A DNA stretch of 64,000 nt. Origin: Tricholoma matsutake (lineage: Eukaryota; Basidiomycota; Agaricomycetes; Agaricales; Tricholomataceae). Each line of letters begins with the position of its first letter. The stretch's first letter is position 1. The notes below the pieces were generated by a model that searched no databases, was not told the origin of the DNA, and saw nothing but the letters and a program-made list of their open reading frames with translations. The stretch is from positions 5,270,001 through 5,334,000 of the forward strand of contig AP026549.1 of assembly GCA_026075535.2 (NCBI GenBank), written 5' to 3'. The position numbers and the translations under genes were made by a program. Below, piece after piece: positions 35,232 through 46,005 of the stretch.

Positions 35232-36101
35232 CATTTCTTCCACTCCTTTGGAAAAGCACTCAACATGTGGATCCACTTCACTTCCGGTTATCACCTGCAA
35301 GGTGATGGTCAGACAGAATGACTTAATCAGACATTGGAGCAGTACCTCTGGATTTTCTGCAACTATCAGCAGGACGACTGGTCTCACCTCTTACCCTTGG
35401 GCGAATTTGCCTACAACAATGCTCCCTCTGCCTCTACAGGTGTATCCCCTTTCTTTGCCACCAAAGGCTATCACCCAAACATTTCCATCTTCCCTGAATG
35501 CGACTTAGCCTCACAGCGTGCCTGCGAGTTCATCATCGACTTAGATGACCTTCATCAGGAGCTTTGAAAACAGCTTGCGACTGCTCAAGAGCATTATCAA
35601 GGCCCTGTGGATAGACATCAGGCACCCACACCCAACTTCAACATTGGTGACTCTGCCTATGTCACTGCGGAAAATATCCGCACCACTCGTCCTTCCAAGA
35701 AACTTTCCAAAAAGAACCATGGCCCCTTCAAAATCATCACCTGCCCGGGCACTCACTCAGTCACCCTGTGGCTCCCAGATCACATGCAGGCCATCCACCC
35801 TGTTTTCCATGTCTCTCAACTAGAGAAACACTCCCCGAACACAATTCCAAATCGAGTACAACCTCCACCTCCTCTGATCACCATCGATGACAAGCTTGAA
35901 TATGAGATTGCTGAAGTCCTCGACTCCAAGGTCGACAACCGATGTCGCTGCAAAATTCTCTACCTTGTCCGATGGGAAGGTTACCAGGGAACTGATGAAG
36001 AGACTTCCTGGCTACCTGTTATGGAACTTGACCACACCCAAGAACTCCTTGTGGATTTTCACACCTGCTACCCACAAAAACCTGGTCCATTGTCCATTTA
36101 A
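35232..36101 (+). pseudogene. A integrase C-terminal part with chromodomain
   Basis: Resumes the frame with HFFHSFGKALNM, FTSGYHLQGDGQTE (TGA for Arg), [10 protein letters not shown] and [16 protein letters not shown] [14 protein letters not shown]. 35607-36101 is open: NHGPFKIITCPGTHSVTLWL (GPF module), HPVFHVSQLEKH and a chromodomain with YEIAEVLDSKV, ILYLVRWEGYQ and ETSWLPVMEL. The 3' stretch 36102-36550 is AT-rich without a gene and ends in the purine tract AAGGGGGAAATAC. Confidence 0.88.
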
Positions 36102-36550
36102 CATATTCACCCTACTCTTTAACACAGTCAAGGCTCAGAACAAATTTTATTACAAAAACAAAAAACAAAGTAAAAAGAATTTTTCCAGCAGGTTCTACAC
36201 CTCCACCTCTGCTTCCCCCTCTCTGTCTTTGGCACCCTCTCCCCCAACTTCGCCCTCTTCTCCACCTTCATCTCCACTCTCACTCTCCTCCTTGTCATCC
36301 ACCTGCCTTTTCTCCAGATATCTCTGGAAAGCCGCCCAGTCATCTCCAGACTGGCGGATCCTGCGTCTTTCCCACTGGGACTCTTGCACTGCCCACTCCC
36401 TCTGTTCATGTTAGGCCTTCATCATGGCCATTTTGATCTGTGTGAAGACTGCTGGGGGGGACATTTTTGATAGGTGATGGGAGTAAGAAACAACGCGAAA
36501 ACCTTTTCAACCAATTGCTGCATTTGGAAATTCAACCAAGGGGGAAATAC

Positions 36551-37210
36551 TATCAAGAAGCTTTCCTTGCCCAATTGGAACCCGCATCCATCTGACCCTT
36601 TCCCACACGTCAAACCCGACATTTGTCTATGCCTCCCAATTTTGTTCCCAGCTGCCTTGCATTGCCCACACTGCTGTGCACCAGGCTGCCGTCTCTATTG
36701 CAAATTTGACTGTGGATTCCTGTGCAGCTCCTGCTAGGTAATTTATCTACGCAGTCGAGACACTGCTGCAGTCTTCATTCCTGTTCCGCATTTATTCTGG
36801 TCTACAGTATTTAAGCTTAGTTAGTTTTACCTTGTATTCCTCAGTTTGTATATCAACATAGACTCGACTTTAACCTGCCAATCTAAACCTCCTTCTTCTC
36901 CAACCTCAGTTCTCTAAGAGTCTGAACTCCATTCAACTCGACCTCTAGTCTCCCTCTGAAGTTCTAACTTCATCTGAACTTAACCCAAGTCCCTCCATAC
37001 TCCTCCCCACATTTACCCACACTACCCCACTCCTACCTCCAAACCTTCGTCTTGAAATTAGGACACCAGGGCGCAGCTTCTTACAAGCTGAAGCCAAGTC
37101 CTTTCCATTTCCCCTCCCACAGAAACCGCAACGACCCAACAACCTTCTGCTATTATCACCCACAGGGTCCGATCAGATTCCGACACATCTTCTAGGATCA
37201 GTTCTTAACA
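36551..37210 (+). repeat. A 3' LTR
   Basis: 660 bp, starts TATCAAGAAGC (TG decayed to TA) and ends GATCAGTTCTTAACA. It shows the uninterrupted sequence CTGCCAATCTAAACC where B sits in the 5' copy, proving the B insertion site. Confidence 0.9.
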
Positions 37211-37261
37211 TGGACCTGGCATGCTGAATGTAATGTAGTAACTGAAGAAGAGACTGATAGG

Positions 37262-37300
<39 letters not shown>

Positions 37301-37506
37301 TGACTGGTTCTGTGGTTCTGTGGACTAAGTTCTGGGTGCTGGGGCAAGAGACTTGAGACTAAAAGCTGGAAGCAAAGAACTAGATGCAAGTTACACATTG
37401 TGATGTGGCATGCGAGACAAAAGAAAGCAAGAGTGACGAGAAGAGAACTAAGCAGAGATAGACTAAGCAGCAATGTGTGCATCAAATCGCGCTCTCATCA
37501 CCAAGA
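37211..37506 (-). other. C' 5' region: start codon, repeat tract, primer-binding site
   Basis: The minus-strand ATG at 37222 begins MPGP and runs into A's target duplication. The untranslated leader contains a (GGTTCT)n hexamer array at about 37258-37318. The primer-binding site is 37482-37503: on the plus strand it reads TCAAATCGCGCTCTCATCAC followed by CA, exactly the look of a tRNA T-loop, T-stem, acceptor and CCA end. No further gene. Confidence 0.75.
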
Positions 37507-37642
37507 TGGAGATGCTGGATGCATCTCCTATAGCAATGCAGTGGATGCAATAGCGATAGCCTGAGCCTGTATGTATATGTGACTGTCTACTGACTACATG
37601 GTCACGTGACCTGGAGTAGGTGTGCCCACACACACTACTCCA
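37507..37642 (-). repeat. C' 5' LTR
   Basis: 136 bp, matches 617-751. Followed on the outer side by the second CCAC. Confidence 0.85.
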
Positions 37643-37688
37643 CCACCCCTCCTTCTTTCAAGGAAATGCAAATTCACCAGTTTGACAC
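37643..37688 (-). pseudogene. pogo/Tigger-type transposase, short remnant
   Basis: Only 46 bp between C' and the next solo LTR. Joined to 612 after removing C' and one CCAC, it gives a continuous but poorly conserved stretch upstream of VAVQKQLES. Identified only by position. Confidence 0.4.
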
Positions 37689-38884
37689 TGATAGGTTGTC
37701 TCCTCAGCTCAAAGGCCGATACACCATTCTAACCACATTCTAATCACATCGGCTAACTCCTATGAGGTCCCAGACGCAGCGTGACCCAGTCTATCAATCG
37801 CGATATCATATTGACTGCATCAAAACATCACCAGTGACATCGATCGTACCAAGAAACCACATCGCACAACCTTAGGACTACCTTGAAAGCCCCTAAGATC
37901 CCTCTAAATGACCATCGAACATCCCTGATCAACATCAAACAAACTGCGACCACTATCAAACATCGTTGACCATTGTCAACCATTGTCGAGCATTATCAAT
38001 TGATATTGAGAGACTACGAGCCACATTGGGCACCATATTTGTTATCTAAATAGTGGAAGACCATGCACTAGGAAGTATTCCAACTCGTGCTCAAACCTGC
38101 TGATAGTAGGTCAGCCTCATTCCAACTCCCTATCGCGTACAGAACCTGCTGGACGGATTATTGCAAGACTTAGCACAGTTTATACACAAAGGACAGTCTC
38201 TTTTTAGTTCTTTCCCTTTATTACTCCTTCATCATATGATATATCTCTTTCTTGTTCGGATTCCAGTCTCCTTTTTGGCCTTGTGCCTTAACTCATATCT
38301 TTTGCCTCATGTTCTACACATGTTTCTTATACCATTTTAGGAAGTTTCTTTTAAAACATATAAAACTCTGTAGTATCTACTGGGAAATAACAAGAAATTG
38401 TCTTCACCTATCGTCTCATATACAGTTCTAAGCATTCGATCAATCTTCTAAAAACAATCTAAGTCTCTATGAGTTTTCTCAATTAACAAGAAACCTCTGC
38501 GATCATCGCATCCTTGATCTTCCTTCAATCCTCTTGTCATTAGCACTAGCAACCATTCCAACATGTCCTAGCTGTCGGCTATAGCCTTTGTATACTATCG
38601 ACCTATTTAAAGGTCCTCAGAATTCACACTTTGACCATCGACGATAAAACTCATTCACTGTCGATCTCATTGATTGTCCTCGATATCGATCAATACCCCA
38701 TCGGACCACGTCAAACACCTTCATCACTTATAGAACTACCTTTGCGACTAGTATCAACTAGTTGTCCTCCCATAGGTTGGACCGCAAACATTTGGAACAT
38801 CTCGCACCCTTCCTCTGACTCGTGCAAATATCATTGGTTGCCTCATCGGCTGTTTTTGTGGTTTTCCTGGGTTGAGAATCATCA
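37689..38884 (+). repeat. Solo LTR of the D family
   Basis: 1196 bp, TGATAGGTTGTC to GAGAATCATCA, with no internal D sequence. Flanks are ACAC (37685-37688) and ATGC (38885-38888). These are not identical, but both derive from ACGC by one CpG transition each, on opposite strands. 38885-38941 after it is too short to assign. Confidence 0.85.
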
Positions 38885-38941
38885 ATGCATCACGTGTGCT
38901 GCACCCAACATGTGATGGGAACATTTCTGTTAATTTGGATT

Positions 38942-39629
38942 CTAATCACTCGCTCAGGAGATGGGAATAGCCAAAGAGGATTAGCCCAAAATGGGCACAC
39001 CCTGGAAACAGCAGTGTCCCCATGACTCAATTGTGGTAAGGTAGTAAGATACAAATACAGTACTGAGAAAGGAAGTAGTGGATGCATCAAAACCTCTGCT
39101 CAGTCCTAAAGACCCTGTGGAAGAAAAAATGGCTGAGTGCAAGGAAAGCTACCATGGAAGTGGGCAGGTGGGTAAGTGCAAATGTGAATGCTACAAAGCA
39201 TGAGAGTAATGGGTGGAGGAACTAGACTTCAAGATCAGAAAGGGACTCACCCAAAGCACAAGAGTAGTGGGTGGAGTAAGCGACACCAATTCTCATGCCA
39301 TGGGTGAATATGAAGAGTCTGGCAACTAAGACATGTGTCATCATAGTGAGGATGGCTTACTGATCAGCCTAGCACTAAGCACTATGATGCAAGGGAGCTT
39401 GGGAGCTCAAGAGGTGATATGCAGTGACCTCTAAGAAGGGCCATGAAAATGGCAAGGGCATGAGGTGCAGATATGAGGCTATGTAGTCGAGATCCCTCAT
39501 AGTGATTAGTTATGAGTAAACAATAATTTAAACTCAACTAATCACTTGCTCGGGAGACAGGGATAGCCAAAGAGGATTAGCCCAAAATGGGCACACCCTG
39601 GAAACAGTGGTGTCCCCATGACTCAATTG
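38942..39629 (-). repeat. F split direct repeats (B1 and B2)
   Basis: Copies 38942-39033 and 39538-39629 share CCAAAGAGGATTAGCCCAAA and ACTCAATTG ends; about 8 differences in 92. The middle 39034-39537 has no gene but short GGGTGGAG-type direct repeats. Confidence 0.75.
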
Positions 39630-39870
39630 CGCACGAACCGGTAAAAGACTATTAGAAGGAGGATGGGTGAAAATGAGAGGAGGGAGGGAGGGAGGAAGAG
39701 AAAGTAAGTGAAATGGGGTAATAAGATGAGCGATACAAATACAGCTGTAGGTACAAGAGTGAGGTAAGTAAGAAGCATGCAAGCAAAATACAAATATAGA
39801 AAATGGTGGAGATATGCATACATATGCATGTATATAGGTGAAAATGTGAAGTGATGATGGTGGTGCACAA

Positions 39871-40640
39871 TTAAAGTAGAAGGGAGAAGTGGTGATGATC
39901 AACTATGAGGGCTGTGAGCACAGTAGGATGATGGTGAATATATATGCAAAAGCCTCCTGATGTCCAATGGCCTATTGCTTGTATCAAGTGAGGAGCAATT
40001 CCAGCTTCTGCAAGCACTGTTGCTTCACCTGCACATAGGGATTGGCCAGCTATGTCTGCAGGAAAGTGATGTTGCAGGCAGCATATGAACCAAGATTGTG
40101 TAGGAATGGAGCCATCTCTCTTAAGCCATAATTCGGGTCTAAAAGGAAATTGCTGATCTTGATCTGTGATGTACGTGATGAATGGAGATAGAGGGCTGTC
40201 AGTGCACATAGTAGCTTGTATGATGACTTTGTTTCTGTTGAAGAATTGATTGGCTTTATGGCTGGGAAGGTAAAATTGGAAAGAATTTGGATTGAGATGG
40301 ACAGTGTTACATAAAATGATCTTTCGATAATCTTGAAGTACTTTGTGATCTGGCCAAACCAATTCCCCTAAACACATAAGACTATGAAAGCCCATTAGAA
40401 GTAGTGAAATGAATAAGTTGTGATCATAAGAAGTGGTTGATTGGTACTCCTGTGAGACAGTTCCAAGGTCTGATTGCATGAGAGGACATTTATGTGTAGG
40501 CTGTGAGGGGTACGGTTTCCTGCATCCTTGGATAGTTTCTGATAAGGGGAGGATCCATGTCACATCTTCTCATAAGTGTTTGATAAGCCAGGACAAAGAA
40601 GGGGGTAGACATTCAAGGACCAATTCACCCAACCCACAAG
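39871..40640 (-). pseudogene. F tyrosine recombinase
   Basis: C-terminal box: QSLCAGEATVLAEAGIAPHL then IQAIGHWTSGGFCIYIHHHP. In related DIRS-type recombinases I expect HSLRAGG and GRWSS: the two catalytic Arg are Cys and His here, both changes explained by a CpG transition. The nucleophile Tyr (IYI) remains. Upstream FISLLLMGFHSLMCLGELVW also carries Cys for the first Arg (usually R-GE). It would join circular element DNA to the target. Open from 40563 to 39871. Confidence 0.8.
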
Positions 40641-40688
40641 ATGCTGAAAGTCTTTAAGGGATCAACACTGCTTGGGATTGGCAAAGGC

Positions 40689-41641
40689 TCAGATCGCTGT
40701 GAGCAAATCTTGGCATGCTTCAGGAGGCATTGTAATAGTCATTGCATTAGGATCAACATCAAAACCAATGATAGTGAGGGGTGAACTGGATACTTGTTTC
40801 CGCTCATTGTGTGGTATTCCTAGCTCATCAAAAAGGAGTAGGAGGCACACTTGTTTGATAGGCATTGATTTGCCATAAGGCACATAGAACTCCACATGGT
40901 CAGTGAATTCCCAGGAGAAAGAGTCATCCACATAGGAGAAAAAGTCAGATATAAATTTGACAAACATGGCAATCCAAAGAACAAGGCTAAAGAATACAAC
41001 CCAAAGTTGGCCTGCTCTTCTGTTACTGAAGTCATTATTGTTGTCCACATGATGTTTGCCATAATCATAATAACTTGATGTAATTGCCATAAGAGATGCA
41101 TAGGGAGACAGTGATAGGCTTGGGATACATCAGTCTTGAACAAAGCAAGAGGGATATTCCCAAATTGTTCCCTAACTCAGATGAGAGCAGCACCAAGAGC
41201 ATGTAGTGAGTCAAGGTGCACACTCACATCTTCTGGTGAAATGAAAGAGTTGGGAGAGAAGTCACCTGCCAATTGGTCAACAACTAAACAAAGTTTATCT
41301 GAATGAGGTTTCAGCATGACCCACAATGGGATAGTGGTCATGCCAGGTAATAAGGAGGAGAAGGGTTTGGAGAACTGCTGTGGGGCTATTTCTTCATCAG
41401 GTTGATCTTGGATAAATTGGATATGCTTTGGATTCTTGATCTTCTGTAGTGTCGCATTATCAACCATATCAGGAGCAGCAGAGTGCTTCATAACTGCCCA
41501 AGGCCAAAAGCCGTTGACTAGCCCTTGACAAATGGATTCTACTAAGGGTTGATTTGGTTGCAATGAAAGTAACTGGTTGAAATGCATAACCTTCACAGGT
41601 GTAGTGATACAAAAGAGATGAGGATAAGAATTGATGGTCAC
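40689..41641 (-). pseudogene. F reverse transcriptase
   Basis: Reads FWPWAVMKHSA, SLLPGMTTIPLWVMLKPHSD, LVVDQLAGDFSPNSFISPED (41380-41200), TGA at about 41175 for Arg, ALFKTDVSQAYHCLPMH, then after a frame change FFSLVLWIAMFVKFISDFFS and the catalytic YVDDSFSWEF (40930), and LFDELGIPHNERKQ and IIGFDVDPNAMTITMPPE. This RT type is shared with DIRS elements of agaricomycetes. Confidence 0.85.
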
Positions 41642-41780
41642 TAATGCAACTTGGTTATTGAGTTCATTATGAGGTGGATAAGTGTCAAGTGTATTTTGGT
41701 CAATTCTCCCAGTGAGAACTCAAGAGGGAAGCTTCATTTCTTGCCAGAGTTGGAATAGTCACTGGTGGTAAGGCCAGTGT

Positions 41781-42899
41781 TCAAGCATTTGGAACAGATG
41801 TGTAAATAGTTGCAGGAAGATGCTGAGTTGGGACACCTGCATTTGTTCCACCTATGACATGGCACACTGTGTTGTCGAGGTCTTGGCTCTGAAGGTTGAG
41901 AGGTAGAGAAGTTGACGGGATTGTGGATCCATTGAATTTGCAGATCTGTGAATTCTGTGAAGTTTGATAACTTGAGGTTGCATTGTTGAGAGACACTAAT
42001 ATGGACAGCTCAGTCATAATTGATAATTTGCATGTGGAACTGGGCTGGTAAGGAAGTGAAGAAATGTTGGATGTGTTTGCCATATAAGAGAAGTTCTTGC
42101 TGGCAGTGTTTGAAATGAACAAAGTGGCTTCAACCAGTGCTTCCCATGCAATGACCCAATCTCCATGGGACTTGACAGTTTTTGCTGGTGTGGATGAGCC
42201 ATGCAATAACGCGACATGTTTTCCAAGTTTGATTGACTCTTGGTCATCATGGGAGATAGTGTATAAATTGGAGAAGATGTGATCAAGGTCGACAGTGTTG
42301 CTGCTAAGGAGGTTAAGCCACTCGGATTGAGGGAACTGTGGAATAGATCAGTTGCTGCTGAGCAGTGATGATCTAGCCCTTTTGACATCCTGAGAGAAAT
42401 TCTCAAGTAAAGACTGGGTTTTATGCAGCAATGGGGATAAGGATGTGGGCATACAGACTGATGCTTCATCCAGCAATGGTTCATTCCATGGTAAGGCCCT
42501 GAAGTCCAAGCATGTTTGTTGTTTGTAGTCATCTTCATCTTCTGAACTTCCTGCAGGTGAATGGGCTCACTTAAATGAGCTAACAACAGGAGCCCCTGAC
42601 TCAAACTGTTCCTCTTCATCTTGTCAAACATCTGGCTGGCCATCTCCAAGCAATTCCCTTGTCTTGCTAATCCTCCTCACTGCTCTGCTTTGATACTGCT
42701 TGAAGCTGTTGAGCATTCTGAGATAGGATCTGTAAGCCGAGATAAAAGAGTCTTCTTCAGTGTTTTCATGAGGTATGGCTTGTTGGAGTTGAAGCAAAGC
42801 CCTTGGTTTTGAGATTTTGTCTGCTCTGAATTGTTGGACAATGGCAAGGCACTTATCCATGATCTCTTTCTGAAGGTTGAATGTTTCTTGGAGGCTTCC
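41781..42899 (-). pseudogene. F N-terminal gag-like region
   Basis: SLQETFNLQKEIMDKCLAIV, AYRSYLRMLNSFKQYQSRAV and ISKTRELLGDGQPDV (42899-42625) are followed, over frame breaks, by TKSQSNLENM and VKSHGDWVIAWEALVEATLF (about 42160), found upstream of RT in elements of this type. The true start is lost under the E2 LTR. Confidence 0.6.
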
Positions 42900-43335
42900 T
42901 ATAAGGGCAACCTTAGAGGCCACCTAATTAATGGACTAGCAAAGGGAAATCCAAAGTTAAAATTATACTACATATTACAGGGATCGGAGGCACACCTAGC
43001 AAAGGGAAATCCAAAGAGAAAACTCTAAGGACCCTTTGCCAATGCCCAGTGTATGTGAAGACTGCAAAAATCAAATAACCTAAAAATAGAAAAGGCAGAG
43101 ATAGGCAGATCAAGGCCACCAAATGACATCATACCAAGGGGTAGATGTCAGAAAGGGTACTCTGCCTCTAAATATAAAACTGTCAACATTCACAAATGTG
43201 ATAGAAAGGAAAATTAGTAATAAAATAAGGAAAAACCATAGAAAATGAAGAATAGAAGGAAATAAAGTGAGGAAAAATATAGGATGAATGTAAAAAATAG
43301 GAGAAACACATGGGGCACCCCCTAGTCTACTTACA
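42900..43335 (-). repeat. E2 3' LTR
   Basis: 436 bp, homologous to the 426-bp E LTR, with a short insertion near 42920 and many CpG-derived changes. Confidence 0.87.
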
Positions 43336-43639
43336 TCACCCCCTCTCTAAGATGCATTGCCCTGATGCATTCAAAATCACATATGACCAAAGTCAGTGAC
43401 TTGAATGCAACATGGTGCAGCAGTGTGCCATTGGTGGAATTCATTGACTAACCGAGGGGCATTCACATTGGACTCCTCGACCCATGAGTTCTCCTCATAC
43501 CCATAACCCTTCCAGTGCACCAAATACTGGAGTTTTCCTCAATGCAACTGGCTGTCCTAGATCGACTCGACTTTGTACTGGGATTCTCCCTTGATCACTG
43601 TAGGCAGTGGTAGTGGATGTGAATGGCATCCTGGGAATG
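43336..43639 (-). pseudogene. E2 chromodomain region
   Basis: Homologous to 18261-18565 of E. The YLVHWKGYGYEENSWVEES coding DNA is recognisable (LVHWKGYGYEENSWVEESNV around 43480), flanked by CpG-decayed sequence. Cut at 43639 by the 852-bp insertion. Confidence 0.7.
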
Positions 43640-44491
43640 TGGAAGGATGCCTGGTTTGGCAACCTACACTAGACTTAAGTTGGACTGGAAAGACAGGACT
43701 AAGTTATCTTCATTGCATGGAAGTAGGAACCATAAGTTACTACAAATAAAAGAATAGGAAGTTACTATACCTTCGTTGCATGGAAGTAGGAACAAAGTTT
43801 AAGGAACAAAAAATAAGTAATATATAAGAAAAAGATTGACCATGTAAGTAAAAGGCCGCATCAAGCATAGTGTGTGATTTGGGAAGGCCGCATCAGGCAT
43901 AGTCACATAATAGAAAGGTACTGCATCAGCGGTGCAATATTGGCATTGATGGATGCAGATAGGGAGGTAATAATGTAAAGGTCATTGCTGGTGCATATGT
44001 TGCTGGCATGTTGCTAGGATTATTGCCAGTGGCTGTGCTGGCATTCGGGCAGTGGGTGGATGTTGCTGGCAGTGGCTGTGTTGGTGATGGAGGGAACAAG
44101 TTGGATGTTGATGTCTGGGTGATGATGTACATGTTGTTGTTGGGGTGCATACTGCCAGTGTATTGCTGGTGTAATCACTGGTGGCTGTGTCAGTGGTTGT
44201 ACAGCGCCGGGGGTATGTGAAGATGTCACTGGTGGTGGCTGTGCCAGCGCTGTGGGACATTGTGAGGTGGATGTTGATTGTAATGTGCTGTAATACAGAT
44301 GTTCATGCATCTTATGTTGGTGAGTTGTTTCTGTGCTGTAGGTGGTGTTGTAATCACCGGTGGCTGTGCCAGTGGAGAGGGTGATTGTGTGAGCAATGTG
44401 TGTGGCTGTGTCGGCACCAGGGGAGTGTGCTGGCAGTGGCATAGGTGAGTGAACGTGCATAATGTCATAAGTCTGTGGGGCCAGACTTACA
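43640..44491. mobile_element. 852-bp insertion in E2, solo-LTR-like
   Basis: TSD GAATG at 43635-43639 and 44492-44496; E is uninterrupted here. Ends TGGAAGGATG and CAGACTTACA (TG...CA). Contains a duplicated GGCCGCATCARGCATAGT (about 43853 and 43884) and a long GT-rich, low-complexity second half. No gene is supported. I cannot assign it to a family in this window. Confidence 0.7.
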
Positions 44492-44496
44492 GAATG

Positions 44497-46005
44497 GGTC
44501 TGGGGGAGCTGGAAGGAGTTTGACAACATGCGTTCCAACACACTTGACAATGGGAGAAGGTCCCAGGAAGCGATGGGCAAGTTTCTTGGATGGACGTGTG
44601 GTGGAGATGTCACTGGAGTCAAGATACACTCGATCACCAACCTTGTACTGAGGGGCCATAGAATGGCGTTGATTGTAAAAGCATGCCATGTTGTCCTTTG
44701 CCTTCACTAAGGCTGCCTTGTCCTCCTCCAAGCTATCCCTCATGCATTCTGTGAAGTCATTCACTGTCTCAATGTGTGAGGGAGTTTGGCGAGGTTTGAA
44801 TCCCATGTGTGGATGCTGTCCAGTGTCTAAGAGGAAAGGGGTTTGTTGAGTGGAAGCATGGACATGGTTGTTGTACCCAAACTCAGCCAAGGGGAGAAGA
44901 TCATCCCAATTGTCCTGGCACTCATTGACAAAGATGCAGATGTACTGCTCCAGTTCCTGGTTGACTCACTCAGTCTGGCCATCAGTTTGCGGGTGATAGG
45001 TGGTCAAAGCAAGGAGTTTGATCCCCAGAAGTTGGTACAGCTCACAAGTGAACTCTGCCATGAACTGAGGCCCACGGTCAGAAAGGAAGGCACCAGGAAG
45101 TCCATGTAATTTCCACACATTGTGGAGATAGAGCTGGGCAGCACCTCAGGCACTGACAGTGGTGTGAGTGGGAATAAAGTGAGCACATTTCCCCACTGAA
45201 TCAACTGTGCACATCACTGCATCAAACCCATTTGACTCTGGCAACTCCACCACAAAGTCAACACTGACAGCATCCCAATGACTCTCTGGAACAGGAAGAG
45301 GGTGTAGCTTGCCAATGGGTTTGTGACAAGGAACTTTGGTGCATAAGCAAAGGTCACATGTACAACAATACTGACCAATGAGCCATGACATTTGTGGCCA
45401 CCAATAATTCTGTGAGGTGAGCTCCAAGGTCTTCCAGCATCCAGGATGACCGGCAATCTGTGAGTCATGGTGTTGGGATATGATGTGCCGGTGAAGGTCT
45501 GGGTCATTGGGGACATAGATGTGATCCCTGAAATACAACAAATCCTCCTTTTCAGCCCACTTTGCTGCATGCAAGGAAAGGGTGATCCCTTTCTCAGTTC
45601 TTTAACAGCTTGGGCAACAACATCCTCATGTAAACTGCTATGGTTTGCATGACAAATGTTGTGTAGGATGTCCCACTCCTCGCCCTGGGGTGCAATGCCT
45701 TCCAGTGCCTGAATGGTGAACAGGTCTGGCTGCAACAACACAATGTTTTGATTCTCATTGCTGCCATTCCCATGGTCTCCACATTGGGAGAGGGCATCGG
45801 TCTTCCCCATGCTGTGACCCAGACAGTGGTGCAAGGAGAAATCGAATCTGGATAGATACAGGGACCAACGAGCTTGATGATGATTCAATTTCTTGGCCAT
45901 CATAAAGTACTCAAGATTCTTGTGATCCATCCAAATTTCCACCTTGTGTTGGGCACCCTCAAGGAAGTGTCACTATTCCTTGAGTGCACGCATTATTGCC
46001 AACAT
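44497..46005 (-). pseudogene. E2 integrase and RNase H
   Basis: Same order as E: MAEFGYNNHVHASTQQTPFL and YKVGDRVYLDSSDISTTRPS (44890-44560), integrase HHDSQIAGHPGCW...CDLCLCTKV and VDFVVELPESNGFDAVMCT (45470-45200), RNase H WMDHKNLEYFMMAKKLN (45940). The catalytic VDFVV survives. At 44880 it preserves one base absent from E, showing E's later frameshift. Confidence 0.85.

Larger units (their letters stand above)
2797..37210 (+). mobile_element. A: Ty3/gypsy chromovirus, hosts B, C and a solo LTR
   Basis: The 5' LTR starts at 2797 and, after B is removed, ends at 11533. The 3' LTR is 36551-37210. TSD TGGAC lies at 2792-2796 and 37211-37215. Gag, protease, RT, RNase H, integrase and a C-terminal chromodomain follow in Ty3/gypsy order. 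All are degraded. Without its insertions A is about 6.9 kb. It sits inside C'. Confidence 0.9.
617..37642 (-). mobile_element. C': short-LTR retroelement with non-gag-pol cargo, split by A
   Basis: Two direct repeats of 135-136 bp (617-751 and 37507-37642), both in minus orientation, begin TGGAGTAG and end ATCTCCA, with TG...CA termini. The flanking 4 bp is CCAC on both sides (613-616 and 37643-37646). A 22-nt tRNA-like primer-binding site lies 3 bp inside the 5' LTR and a purine tract abuts the 3' LTR. The own length is about 2.6 kb. The only coding content is a protein of unknown function, related to that of element C. Element A inserted right after its first four codons, with TSD TGGAC. 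Confidence 0.85.
38942..42899 (-). mobile_element. F: DIRS/PAT-like tyrosine-recombinase retroelement
   Basis: On the minus strand: gag-like start, RT with YVDD, then tyrosine recombinase. Two 92-bp direct repeats (39538-39629 and 38942-39033) lie behind the recombinase, separated by about 500 bp, the layout of split direct repeats in PAT/Ngaro elements (B1-A2-B2). The 5' end with A1 is missing because E2's LTR cuts in at 42900. Such elements integrate circular DNA by recombinase and need no integrase. Confidence 0.78.

Noticed and set aside
37689..38884. A gene between C' and F
   Set aside because: The whole stretch aligns with the D LTRs; no coding motif.
39534..39902. Hydrophobic Ser/Pro-rich minus-strand reading frame
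   Set aside because: Lies across a split direct repeat of F and its non-coding spacer; composition explains the length.
43926..44640. Thr/His-rich minus-strand frame of about 200 codons
   Set aside because: Runs from E2 integrase into the 852-bp insertion, so it is a chimera of two unrelated sequences.
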